From positions 1-64,000 of the IMG/VR virus record IMGVR_UViG_3300010371_000034: DNA of 64,000 bases; one strand, 5' to 3'. The stretch is from a virus. Position numbers and translations under genes: made by a program. Under the pieces are notes generated by a model. That model did not search any database. It saw only the letters and a list, made by a program, of their open reading frames with translations, and was not told the origin of the DNA. Shown here piece after piece: positions 33,494-41,355 of the stretch; the stretch's first letter is position 1, and every line of letters starts with the position of its first letter.

Positions 33494-34357
33494 TCAATTT
33501 CCTCTTGAGTCGTGCAAAAGCAGAAAGGGATGAGCCGGAGGGTAAAGAATTACCGCATACGGCCCCCCTTTCTGATCTACGTGAAACGGTTCTCCGATGT
33601 TGACCGTCTTGCCATCCAGCGATAGGCATTGTTCGCACGCGTCCGCGCTGGCCAGCCAGCTGTGCCGCTTGACTCCCGCCTCTACTGCCGCCATCATCTG
33701 CCCTCCATGCACGGCGCGCGAGCCCTCGGTCGCCGCTATACGAAACGCTCGCATGGGGTCCGCGAAGATCATCCGCACCTTCTTGGCCAACAAAGCCACC
33801 GCGTCGCCCTGCGGCAAGCCCTCCCGCATCAGCCTGCGCAGGTCGTCCAGCGCATCGCCTAGCTCGCGTGTAGCCGTCTCGTTGGTCTCCCGGCAGAACG
33901 CATAGGCGGCTGCGTCGACCGCGTCCAGCACCTTAGGGTTGAACAGGTCGAACGAGAAGCCCAGGTCCTCTGTCTTGCGCTGGCCCGACGCCTTGCAGAC
34001 CAGCCGCTTGCGGACCAGCGTGAGCATTGGAGCTGACCGCTGCTCCATCCTGGGGCCAAAAATCGACTCATTGCCCGGCTGGTGCCTGCGCATGCCGTCC
34101 ATGCTCGGCGCGGGAACCCGCGGCATGTCCGCCTCGGCACGCTTGCCCAGCTTCGCCGCGATCCTGGCGGACGCCTGCACCATCCCCTGCTGCCACATCT
34201 CCAGCAGCAGCGGCTTGACGGCGTCGGCGGTCGCGCGCACCCAGCCCGACGTGTCCGGCGGCGGGTCGCCCGGCCGCACCTTTGACAGCACGTCCCGCGC
34301 CTGCTGCTGGTACAGCAGGTTGAGCAGTCGCATCAGCTTGGTCGGGTTGTTGCTCAC
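33494..34357 (-). CDS. MuF-like minor head protein, C-terminal frameshift
   Basis: A 287-residue protein. Phage Mu gpF-like features: a helical N-terminus, SWLASADACEQCLSLDGKTV and a late YPPAHPF. In this family HP is followed by (C/N)-x-C. Here the frame continues as LLLHDSRGN, but dropping one base in CCCTTTCTGC restores HPFCFCTTQEEID with a stop at 33490. A one-base insertion (natural or sequencing error) near the end is therefore likely. The protein normally joins the portal in the procapsid. Confidence 0.7.
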   Translation of the reverse strand: MSNNPTKLMRLLNLLYQQQARDVLSKVRPGDPPPDTSGWVRATADAVKPLLLEMWQQGMVQASARIAAKLGKRAEADMPRVPAPSMDGMRRHQPGNESIFGPRMEQRSAPMLTLVRKRLVCKASGQRKTEDLGFSFDLFNPKVLDAVDAAAYAFCRETNETATRELGDALDDLRRLMREGLPQGDAVALLAKKVRMIFADPMRAFRIAATEGSRAVHGGQMMAAVEAGVKRHSWLASADACEQCLSLDGKTVNIGEPFHVDQKGGPYAVILYPPAHPFLLLHDSRGN

Positions 34358-34587
34358 CTATTGTTCTCATCACAGTAGACGATGTCGGGCTGCTCGGCGA
34401 CTAACTGTGCTAGAGCCACGCCCTGCTCCTCGGTCAATGTGCTCTCATATGACACCGCGATGGTCGGCGTCTCGTTGACTTCAACGTGCAGCGATATCGC
34501 CCTCACCTGCTTGCCTTCCAAGCCGAGAATCTTGGCAATCTTTGCGCCCAAAGCGTTCGCAGTTCCGGTCCTGATTATGCTCGCCAT
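34354..34587 (-). CDS. hypothetical protein
   Basis: A 77-residue alpha/beta protein (MASIIRTGTANALGAKIAKI start) with ISLHVEVNETPTIAVSYES strands. It overlaps the MuF-like start (ATGA). No family recognised; its location suggests a head-region accessory role. Confidence 0.55.
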   Translation of the reverse strand: MASIIRTGTANALGAKIAKILGLEGKQVRAISLHVEVNETPTIAVSYESTLTEEQGVALAQLVAEQPDIVYCDENNR

Positions 34588-34591
34588 AAAA

Positions 34592-34834
34592 TTACTTACT
34601 CAAAAATATGCCGGCTTCCACCTTCTCCAGCGCGTCGTACCATGCATCATCTGGGTCGGGAAACGCCCGGCTCACCTGCACGTCGCGCACCCAGCTGCCC
34701 CTGATCACCGTCGCCTCGATGTACCAGCCATTGGGGCTGTGCACCAGCCGGGCCATACCATATCTGCGCTGCACAGCCATCGCGGCCTTCATCCAGCCCA
34801 TGCTGTGCTTGGCTTGCAGGAACCTGGTTGTCAT
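34592..34834 (-). CDS. hypothetical protein
   Basis: An 80-residue protein. I take ATG 34832-34834 (MTTRFLQAKHSMGW); an in-frame GTG at 34838-34840 overlaps the tRNA-like element. C-terminal DPDDAWYDALEKVEAG suggests a small alpha/beta fold. No strong ribosome binding site. Confidence 0.5.
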   Translation of the reverse strand: MTTRFLQAKHSMGWMKAAMAVQRRYGMARLVHSPNGWYIEATVIRGSWVRDVQVSRAFPDPDDAWYDALEKVEAGIFLSK

Positions 34835-34837
34835 AAG

Positions 34838-34940
34838 CACCCGTCGGAGGAATCGAACCTCCTGTTCGGCCTAACTTGGATGTAGGCTTAACCGCCACGT
34901 TCGCGGATCGCAGCTTTTCGGCTCTGCTGCCAGCACGGGT
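34838..34940 (-). ncRNA. tRNA-like element, degenerate or atypical
   Basis: On the minus strand a textbook T-arm GGAGG-TTCGATT-CCTCC (34846-34862) is followed by GACGGGT, which pairs 6 of 7 with ACCCGTG at 34934-34940, closing a 103-base cloverleaf. A D-arm-like GCAGC/GCTGC stem and a GCCTA/TAGGC hairpin also fit. No canonical seven-base anticodon loop with T33 lies in the expected place. CCGC-GAACGTG-GCGG and an ATCCAAG loop are both imperfect, so no amino acid is assigned. It may be a decayed long-variable-arm tRNA or a tRNA mimic. Confidence 0.45.
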
Positions 34941-34944
34941 AATT

Positions 34945-35002
34945 GCCGACCGCGACCCCAGCTAGAGCATCGCGGTCGGCCCTCGGTGGATCGACGCGAT
35001 CC
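34945..35002 (-). other. two strong hairpins next to the tRNA-like element
   Basis: Minus strand: GGATCG-CGT-CGATCC (34988-35002, 6 bp) and GCCGACCGCGA / TCGCGGTCGGC (34945-34955 with 34970-34980, 11 perfect bp, 14-base loop). No T tract follows. With the tRNA-like element this makes about 165 bases of structured, non-coding sequence between two genes. Confidence 0.5.
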
Positions 35003-35016
35003 GCCGCTCCCAAGCA

Positions 35017-35199
35017 CTATCGACAGCCACCCTGTCCACCGCGATGCGCGAAATGCCCGTTGAACGGGTGCAGCACTCGGTGGACCACCCTGCAGCCGAA
35101 CCCGCCGCGGCTTCCGCCGCGACTGCAACCGGCCTCGATTCCCTGCACGGCCGCCAGCATCATCGCCAGGGCCAGCGCGAACATCACGAGAACCTTCAT
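35017..35199 (-). CDS. small secreted Gly/Arg/Cys/His-rich protein
   Basis: A 60-residue protein. It has a signal peptide (MKVLVMFALALAMMLAAVQGIEA) followed by a short mature part, CSRGGSRGGFGC... ending GGQGGC-R. ATG follows GGAGAAG. Its type recalls planctomycete secreted peptides. Role unknown. Confidence 0.6.
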   Translation of the reverse strand: MKVLVMFALALAMMLAAVQGIEAGCSRGGSRGGFGCRVVHRVLHPFNGHFAHRGGQGGCR

Positions 35200-35459
35200 C
35201 ACGCTTCTCCTTGTTGTTGCTTGGCGGCCATCTCCCTGGCATGTGCTCCGCAGATGCAACCCGCCATGATGTTGCACCGGCATTCCAGCATCGCGCAGCT
35301 AGGGTTTACCATGAACGTGGTGGCGTCGTCCAACGTCACCACCAGCGCTCCATACTCGTTGATCGAGGACACAGTTCCACGGCGACCAGCGAACTCGTTC
35401 ACCCTGAGCTCGCCGTCGTCCTTGAGCACCACCCTGTCCCCGACCTTGAACGAGATCAC
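35199..35459 (-). CDS. KOW/SH3-like small protein
   Basis: An 86-residue protein with a GTG start (35457-35459) overlapping the upstream stop (GTGA). FKVGDRVVLKDDGELRVNEF, then AGRRGTVSSINEYGALVV, is the pattern of a KOW-like small barrel. The C-terminus has CRCNIMAGCICGAH, a possible zinc site. Probably nucleic-acid or protein binding. Confidence 0.6.
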   Translation of the reverse strand: MISFKVGDRVVLKDDGELRVNEFAGRRGTVSSINEYGALVVTLDDATTFMVNPSCAMLECRCNIMAGCICGAHAREMAAKQQQGEA

Positions 35460-35848
35460 GAAACAGCCTCCAGGTTGCCCGCTGCCGTCACCGGCTGCGC
35501 ATTGCCGCCGGAGAACAGGCAGTCGGGGAACGTCACGTTGCCCTGATACGTCAGTCCGTCCGCGTAGCGCAGCGTTGCGAATGCGACTATCGCTTTGGCC
35601 ACCACGCTCGGCAGGCTGACTATGAACACGTTGCCTGCCGCGTCCTGCCCTTGGCCAGTGCACGCGGCAACCGTGGCCACGTCCGGGAACCGCAGGAAGT
35701 GCATCTGTACCGGCGTCGGTGGGATGGTCACGGTGAACGTGGTACCGTCCTCGCAGGTCAGCATCATCGGCTCCTCCGCCGTCATCCGGTGGAGGAACCC
35801 GTCGCGCGATACAGACATCTTCGGGCAGTACAAGCTGACCTTCATCAT
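35456..35848 (-). CDS. hypothetical protein
   Basis: A 130-residue protein (MMKVSLYCPKMSVSRDG start; the second ATG is also possible). Beta-rich, with GTTFTVTIPPTPVQMHFLRF and a central helix. No known domain. It overlaps the stop of the cytochrome-like gene (ATGA). Confidence 0.55.
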   Translation of the reverse strand: MMKVSLYCPKMSVSRDGFLHRMTAEEPMMLTCEDGTTFTVTIPPTPVQMHFLRFPDVATVAACTGQGQDAAGNVFIVSLPSVVAKAIVAFATLRYADGLTYQGNVTFPDCLFSGGNAQPVTAAGNLEAVS

Positions 35849-36849
35849 CGCACCTCGATCGGCCACCTGTGGTCGATGTTGCCGGACTCGTCGAACGGCC
35901 GCCACGAGAACCGACCGTCGTCCCCCCACCGCACCCTGCGGTAGATGCGCCCAGGCACGTCGTGGATGGTCGCGGTGGTCGAGTGGCACGACGCGCACGA
36001 CCGTTCCAATCCATTGTACCCGACCGGGAACTTGGTTTTGTCGCGGAATGGTATCGAAGTTTCCCAGTCGGAGTCGCCCTTGACCTGCTGGCGGACCTCG
36101 AACACCTGGCCATCGTTGTTGAGCAAGATGTCCAAGGCCCTGGTGCCTTCTGGGAAGCTCCACCGGATAAGCGGCGTCGGCGCGAACGCCCGCACGTCCA
36201 CCGATTGCTTCCACACGACGATCTTCTTTCCCTGCGGCACCTCGATCCTCTTCACGCTCTTGAAGGAGTGGCCCAGCATGCCGCCCGACACCGTCATCTC
36301 CGGGTGCTCGTCGTGCAGCGTATCGACCTGCATGTAGGGGATCGAGTTCATGGTGAATAGGTTCTGGTAGCGCGGAGCCAGTTGGTAGAACCACCCTCGG
36401 CCCAGCTTGACCTCCTTGGGCAGCAGCTTGGCCAAACGCTCCTGCTCAGCTTGCGGCAGCCACGGACCCGCGGCGTCGGCGCTACCGTCAGCAGTTGGTC
36501 GGCCGGGTGAGCCATCGAAAGGGGGTTGGACCAACGCCTCCCTCCCTTCCTGTATCGCTATGTGCACGTTTTCAGGCGTCGGTTCCTTGACTTTGAGCGC
36601 GCTGAACCACCCTCGGCCGTCGGGAGTCAGCACGATCACGCGGGCCGGACCCTCAAGCATCACCTCCATCGACAGCGCGCCGGTGACCGGCTTTATCTTC
36701 TGGTTGACGAACACCACCAGCGGCGTGTTGGCCTTCAGCGACTTGAGCACGGTCGGGTTCTTCTGCGGCAGGCTCAACTGCTGCTCCTGGCCGATGGCGA
36801 CTGCCACCAGCGCCAACACCGCTGCGCACGAACATAGCTTCCACATCAT
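35845..36849 (-). CDS. secreted protein with one c-type heme motif
   Basis: A 334-residue protein. It has a signal peptide (MMWKLCSCAAVLALVAVAIGQ), a ~250-residue beta-rich body and, near residue 295, SCASCHST, a CxxCH heme-binding motif, followed by a C-terminal WRPFDESGNIDHRW. The sequence reads like a host-type periplasmic protein, not a phage structural protein. I recognise no phage family for it. It could be an acquired host gene carried as cargo. Only one CxxCH is present, and an axial Met or His cannot be assigned. Confidence 0.65.
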   Translation of the reverse strand: MMWKLCSCAAVLALVAVAIGQEQQLSLPQKNPTVLKSLKANTPLVVFVNQKIKPVTGALSMEVMLEGPARVIVLTPDGRGWFSALKVKEPTPENVHIAIQEGREALVQPPFDGSPGRPTADGSADAAGPWLPQAEQERLAKLLPKEVKLGRGWFYQLAPRYQNLFTMNSIPYMQVDTLHDEHPEMTVSGGMLGHSFKSVKRIEVPQGKKIVVWKQSVDVRAFAPTPLIRWSFPEGTRALDILLNNDGQVFEVRQQVKGDSDWETSIPFRDKTKFPVGYNGLERSCASCHSTTATIHDVPGRIYRRVRWGDDGRFSWRPFDESGNIDHRWPIEVR

Positions 36850-36907
36850 CTCACCAACCCTCCAAATGGTTGCGGGCGAGGTCCATCGAAACACTACTCC
36901 GGTTGTT

Positions 36908-37036
36908 TCACTTCCTGACTTCTTTGGGTATGCTCGGCCCGCCGTGGCAGGCGGCGCACAGCAGCTTGCCGCTGTTGTTGCGGATCAGCACGCCGCGCCT
37001 GCCGCAGTTCTGGCACTTGCCGTAGGTCGAGGCCAT
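36908..37036 (-). CDS. very small zinc-ribbon protein
   Basis: A 42-residue protein (MASTYGKCQNCGRRGVLIR start). CQNC and CAAC form one zinc knuckle, with a basic C-terminus PKEVRK. The ATG at 37034-37036 is preceded by GGAG. The size and motif are those of small phage zinc ribbons. Confidence 0.6.
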   Translation of the reverse strand: MASTYGKCQNCGRRGVLIRNNSGKLLCAACHGGPSIPKEVRK

Positions 37037-37037
37037 A

Positions 37038-37334
37038 TCACAACTCCATCAATTCCATTATAGCGACCAGCAGGGCCGAGGTCCGGTTGCGCCGGGTTAT
37101 GTCCTCGTCCCTGTAAAAAGGGGCGTAGAACCGCTCGCTGCCGGAGCTAGGGCCGTAGAGGACGCGGTTGGCATCGGGGGTCGAAGGCGGCACGATGTAG
37201 CCGCCTGACGCGCCGGAAGACTCCTTCAGGCTGGGCTGGACGATGACCGGCTGGGATGGTGGCGGAATCACGCCGGCGGCATATCCCTGCGTCACCAGCT
37301 CGTCGCTCAGTAGTCCTTGAACAATGACGAACAT
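37038..37334 (-). CDS. small fibre-region protein
   Basis: A 98-residue protein starting at MFVIVQGLLSDELVTQGYA. Its first ~20 residues match the whole N-terminus of the preceding 37-residue gene (MCIVVQGLLSPRLLSQGYA), a tandem duplication. The rest contains KESSGASGGYIVPPS. The fibre location suggests a virion accessory protein. Confidence 0.6.
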   Translation of the reverse strand: MFVIVQGLLSDELVTQGYAAGVIPPPSQPVIVQPSLKESSGASGGYIVPPSTPDANRVLYGPSSGSERFYAPFYRDEDITRRNRTSALLVAIMELMEL

Positions 37335-37447
37335 CAGGAGGCCGCCTTGTATCCCTGGGTGATGACGAAGCTGTAGACGACCGGGCCACCGGCGTACCCC
37401 TGGGAGAGCAATCTGGGCGACAACAGTCCCTGCACCACGATGCACAT
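37334..37447 (-). CDS. 37-residue paralogue of the next gene
   Basis: MCIVVQGLLSPRLLSQGYAG then VVYSFVITQGYKAAS, ending at TGA 37334-37336, which overlaps the next ATG. The repeated unit VxQGLL..(R/E)L(L/V).QGYA appears twice in a row across the two genes. It overlaps nothing else and keeps the operon spacing. Confidence 0.55.
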   Translation of the reverse strand: MCIVVQGLLSPRLLSQGYAGGPVVYSFVITQGYKAAS

Positions 37448-37448
37448 G

Positions 37449-39878
37449 TTAGGTCCTCGAAGTCGGCGCCGTTGCGCTGTCCAGCGTGAACGTCCTGACC
37501 ACCGTCGTGCCGTTGGCGGCGTACAGGGTCAGCGTGGTTCCCACCAACGTCCACTTGCCGAACCCCTGTGCGCGGGCGGCGTTGAGCGCGTCGCCCACCG
37601 TCTGCGCGGTGTTGCTGGTCGGCACCGCCTGGGTCATGTCTTGCTGCATCACGTCGCCCGGCACCGCGAACCCGGTCGCGGTCACCCAGTGGATCGCGCC
37701 GTAGGACTCGATGCTGGTGACGGCGCCCGACACGTCCGATGCCGCCGCAAGCGTGCTGCCCGGATCGTGACCCGCGAGCGTGCCCAGGTTGGTCGCCAGC
37801 GAGTTGGTCCATTGCGCGGTGCTCAGCGCCGTGGCTGCCGGTGCCCGACCGCTGATGGTGTCGTCTATGTCCGTCGCGAGCAGTAGCCCTATGCTCCCCG
37901 CCACGTTGAAGTCTCCGCCGGCCAGTAGGTCCTGCCACACGGCCGCGGCGTTCTCCGCTGCGGTCGGGGCGGTGGCACCTGGGATGGAATCGAACGGCAG
38001 TACCGCGAACGTGGTGGTGTTGTCTGGAACCACGGACCACGCCGCCACCGTGGCCACCTTGGTCGTGCCGTCGTAAGCAGTGCAGAACCGTGCCTGTCCG
38101 GCACCCGTGCCGCCCGTCAGGTAGATGATGTCGTTGGCGTAGTATCCGTCAGCGGAGCTCGCCGAGGCATCCAGCGTGATTGACGTCGCTCCGCCTGCCT
38201 GCGCCGTGTCGCTGCGGACGGTCTGCAACCCCGTGTCTGGGTCGAACGACGCCCGCGTGATGCCGCCGGCCGCTATACTTCCAACGGTGGTGATCGTGCC
38301 AGCCGTGATGTTGGTGGGCGTCGCCAGGCCCGCCTGTATCGCGGCGACGGCCGTGGCGTTGGGTGCGTTGACCAGGTCCATCTGGTCGCCCGGAACCGCG
38401 AAGCCAACAGCAGTGCTCCAAGTCGAATCTCCGTGACTCGCCAGACCGTCCAAAGTTGTTATCGTTCCGGACGCCTGCACCGGGCTTCCGACGGCGGCCA
38501 AAACCAAGGTCTCATCCGCGATGTCGTTGACAGGTAGCTTGTTGTAGATGCTGGTCAAGTGCATTTGGTCCGTCACGGTGAACACAGCCGTGGCGAAGTC
38601 AACCGTCTGTGCATACGCAGACAGGGTATAGGTGACGGTCGTTATGGTCGCCGAACCGTCGAACCTGATCTGCTCCAGCGTCGGCGTCGACCCCGGCGTG
38701 TAGGTCCAGCGATACACGCCCGTGGCCGGGTTGGTCGCGGCAGACAAATTGGCGGACAAGTCGCCGCTGACCATGCCGGTGGCTGTGAGCGTCGGCGTGG
38801 TGTCGGCATTGACCGCGCTGCCGGTCAGCGCATCATATGTACGCATCTCGACCGTGTACGTCTCATCTGGTTCGTATTGTCCGACAGTGGTCAAGAGTAG
38901 GTGCTTGCTGGCAGATTGGTTGATGGCAGCGATGTCGGCGTGAGAGGCAACCGCACCACCGACGTTGAGATTGTCGATGTATCCCGCCCGCGCACTCGTC
39001 CACTGCGCCGTGCTGAGAGCTGTTGCGGCGAGCGCCCAGTCGCCTTTGCCGTTCAGCGCGCTCGCCGCGATGCCGGCGGCCGTCAGCCAGTTGTTGGGAA
39101 TGCTCGGCAGGTTGGTCAGGTTGGTGGTCGTCGTGATGGTTCCGGCTGTGATGTTCGTGGTACTGGCGATGGTGGCGTTGGGGAAAGTTATCGTGCCCGA
39201 TGCTGACACCGTCTGCCCGTTGAGCTGCTCCGCATCACCCTTGACTAGAGCCGACGCCCCGGTGCCGCTGAAGTTGATAGGCTGCGTTGTGCCCATGTTG
39301 GCGCCCACCGTGGTGACGCTGGTGGTGGCCACACCGTTGATCTTCGCCGCGTCAGCCTGCCCCACGCCGCCCGACACGCTCAGCTGCGCCATACCTGTGC
39401 CTGCCGTGATCAATGCACCGGCTGTCGGGTTGGTGGTGCCCTTCAACCCTTGCAGCGCGAAGTTCACGTCGTAGGGGTTGACCGTCCGCAGCGGTATCGT
39501 CACGTCGCAGTTGCTCATGCCAGAGACGCCGCTGATCGATATCAGCAGGCTCTTGGCGCTGGACACCGCGAAGCGCGCGTCGGCGATCTGTATCTCGTAG
39601 ATGCCGGGATGGTTGGTGTTGTCCACCAGCTTGAACCGACACTTGGTCGCAGTCGGCGCGGCGTAGGTGCCCAGCGTCGTGATGGTCTCGATGGTCGAGC
39701 CGGCCTGGGTGTAGGTAGTCGGCGTCGCCTCGTCGTCGGCGATCGTCGAGATGATCAGGCCGGTGCTTGCGCTGGTCAGCGCCGTTATCCCATTACCTGG
39801 GTTGGCTCCGGTGGTGTCCTGCCGCAGCTTGACCCGCAGGATAATTGACGTCTGTCCGAGCGTGTAGTCGATCAGCAT
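37449..39878 (-). CDS. large tail fibre / adhesin-like protein
   Basis: An 809-residue Ala/Thr/Gly/Ser-rich, beta-rich protein (LIDYTLGQTSIILRVKL start). Internal repeats include ATALSTAQWT(S/N), TA.GFAVPGD.M and TNITAGTITT, typical of elongated fibres. The N-terminal ~130 residues may form a separate attachment domain. It is encoded directly after the propeller protein (TAATG overlap), so the two likely belong to one adsorption structure. Confidence 0.65.
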   Translation of the reverse strand: MLIDYTLGQTSIILRVKLRQDTTGANPGNGITALTSASTGLIISTIADDEATPTTYTQAGSTIETITTLGTYAAPTATKCRFKLVDNTNHPGIYEIQIADARFAVSSAKSLLISISGVSGMSNCDVTIPLRTVNPYDVNFALQGLKGTTNPTAGALITAGTGMAQLSVSGGVGQADAAKINGVATTSVTTVGANMGTTQPINFSGTGASALVKGDAEQLNGQTVSASGTITFPNATIASTTNITAGTITTTTNLTNLPSIPNNWLTAAGIAASALNGKGDWALAATALSTAQWTSARAGYIDNLNVGGAVASHADIAAINQSASKHLLLTTVGQYEPDETYTVEMRTYDALTGSAVNADTTPTLTATGMVSGDLSANLSAATNPATGVYRWTYTPGSTPTLEQIRFDGSATITTVTYTLSAYAQTVDFATAVFTVTDQMHLTSIYNKLPVNDIADETLVLAAVGSPVQASGTITTLDGLASHGDSTWSTAVGFAVPGDQMDLVNAPNATAVAAIQAGLATPTNITAGTITTVGSIAAGGITRASFDPDTGLQTVRSDTAQAGGATSITLDASASSADGYYANDIIYLTGGTGAGQARFCTAYDGTTKVATVAAWSVVPDNTTTFAVLPFDSIPGATAPTAAENAAAVWQDLLAGGDFNVAGSIGLLLATDIDDTISGRAPAATALSTAQWTNSLATNLGTLAGHDPGSTLAAASDVSGAVTSIESYGAIHWVTATGFAVPGDVMQQDMTQAVPTSNTAQTVGDALNAARAQGFGKWTLVGTTLTLYAANGTTVVRTFTLDSATAPTSRT

Positions 39879-40933
39879 TATAAGCTCCCCATGCCCATAG
39901 ATGACATTCCGCCAGTTGAATCATTGTCGAGATACGGCCATACCTGTGCAGTGATGGCAGCTGAACCGCCAAAACGTACACTTTTTCCTGTTCCTGTTGG
40001 CAACGTCCCAGGATTTGAGTATTTGCTCCCAAACCCACTGCTCCAGGGATAGGCTGTCACGTAGGGAGAACCCGCATGACCTACTGAAATATCAGTCCCA
40101 GCCATTGAAAACGATACGCCGTAACCTGATCCAGATGGTAACGTGCCTGGGTTAGAATACTTGGTTCCGAATCCACTTGACCACGGATATGCTGTGATAT
40201 TAGGCGAGTTATTGTGAGCCAGAGCGATATCGTTGCCCGATGGTGAAAATGATACATCCTTGCCTGCAAATCCTGATGGCAATGTTCCAGGATTGGTGTA
40301 TTTTGTTCCAAATCCACTGCTCCAGTGATACGCTGTTATGTACGGAGAGTTGGAATGTCCAATCGCCACATCATTGCCCGAAGGAGCAAATGCAATGGCT
40401 CCTCCGGTTCCAGGTAAGCCTGATACCGGATTAGCGTACTTGGAGCCGAAACCGCTGCTCCAGGGATACGCTGTCACGTATGGAGATGAATTATGTGCTA
40501 CCCCTATGGCATTGCTTGACGGGGTAAAACTAACTTTGTTCCCTTGCCCTGCCGGAAGAGTACCTGGATTGGAGTATTTGCTGCCAAAGCCTGCGCTCCA
40601 AGGATACGCCGTGACAAATGGACTGGTACCATGTGATACCGCGATATCCGATCCAGCAGGCGTAAATGATATTCCAAACGCGTTTCCTGCTGGAAGCGTC
40701 CCTGGGTTGGAGTACTTTGTTCCGAAACCACCGCTCCAGGGATACGCCGTGACAAATGGAGTGATTATATGCGCTACAGCTAAACTCGTCGCTGATAGAG
40801 AAAACCCGACACCGCCACCGGCATTGGACGGCAGTGTCCCTGGGTTAGAATATTTGGAGCCGAAACCGCTGCTCCAGGGATACGCTGTCACGTATGGAGA
40901 TGAATTATGCCCCACGACTATGTAACTCGACAT
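39878..40933 (-). CDS. seven-bladed beta-propeller adhesin candidate
   Basis: A 351-residue protein starting at MSSYIVVGHNSSPYVTAY (after AGTAGG). It contains seven near-identical units of ~44 residues, each with SP(Y/F)VTAYPWSSGFG(S/T)KY and SNPGTLP, then (V/I)SF.P.G.DIAV.H. Seven WD40/YVTN-like blades would close a propeller. The short C-terminal tail is Gly/Ser/Met-rich. The gene is lower in GC than its neighbours, suggesting acquisition or recent repeat expansion. Next to the fibre gene, it probably binds a surface ligand. Confidence 0.75.
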   Translation of the reverse strand: MSSYIVVGHNSSPYVTAYPWSSGFGSKYSNPGTLPSNAGGGVGFSLSATSLAVAHIITPFVTAYPWSGGFGTKYSNPGTLPAGNAFGISFTPAGSDIAVSHGTSPFVTAYPWSAGFGSKYSNPGTLPAGQGNKVSFTPSSNAIGVAHNSSPYVTAYPWSSGFGSKYANPVSGLPGTGGAIAFAPSGNDVAIGHSNSPYITAYHWSSGFGTKYTNPGTLPSGFAGKDVSFSPSGNDIALAHNNSPNITAYPWSSGFGTKYSNPGTLPSGSGYGVSFSMAGTDISVGHAGSPYVTAYPWSSGFGSKYSNPGTLPTGTGKSVRFGGSAAITAQVWPYLDNDSTGGMSSMGMGSL

Positions 40934-40941
40934 AAAATCGC

Positions 40942-41343
40942 CTACTTCTGTTGAGAAATACGGGTTACAGCAGCCGCTCGCCTCGGACCTTGCGGCAGCT
41001 GCTTGCACAGCCCGCGGTAAACCATCTCGACCATCATCGCCGCCGTCCTGTTGGTGATCAGGTCATGGGTTATCTTGTCGCGCATCTGGAGCTTGGCAGC
41101 GACCAGGTAGTCCTCCGGCATGTCCTTCAGAGCCGCTGCCAGCTTCTCCCGGTCCAGGCCGCGGCAGTGGCGGATGTTCTCCGGCCACTCCTTGGGCACC
41201 GACGGGTCGGCCTCCAGCTCCGCCAGCAGCGACTCGTAGTTGAGCCGGTTCAGCTCGTAGTGGTGGTGCTCCTTCTCGCGCTCCACGATGGCGCGCGCCA
41301 CCACATCGTCCTGGTAATCCTGCGTAACATGATCGTACTTCAC
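40942..41343 (-). CDS. hypothetical helical protein
   Basis: A 133-residue protein, GTG start after GGGAGGACTG. Charged and mostly helical (EREKEHHHYELNRLNYESL). No known domain. Confidence 0.55.
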   Translation of the reverse strand: MKYDHVTQDYQDDVVARAIVEREKEHHHYELNRLNYESLLAELEADPSVPKEWPENIRHCRGLDREKLAAALKDMPEDYLVAAKLQMRDKITHDLITNRTAAMMVEMVYRGLCKQLPQGPRRAAAVTRISQQK

Positions 41344-41355
41344 TGTCAGTCCTCC

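Noticed and set aside
32705-33494. HNH gene as part of an intron that splits the MuF-like gene
   Set aside because: A one-base shift restores a normal MuF ending before the HNH gene, and no 3' exon or intron core is visible, so the HNH gene is free-standing.
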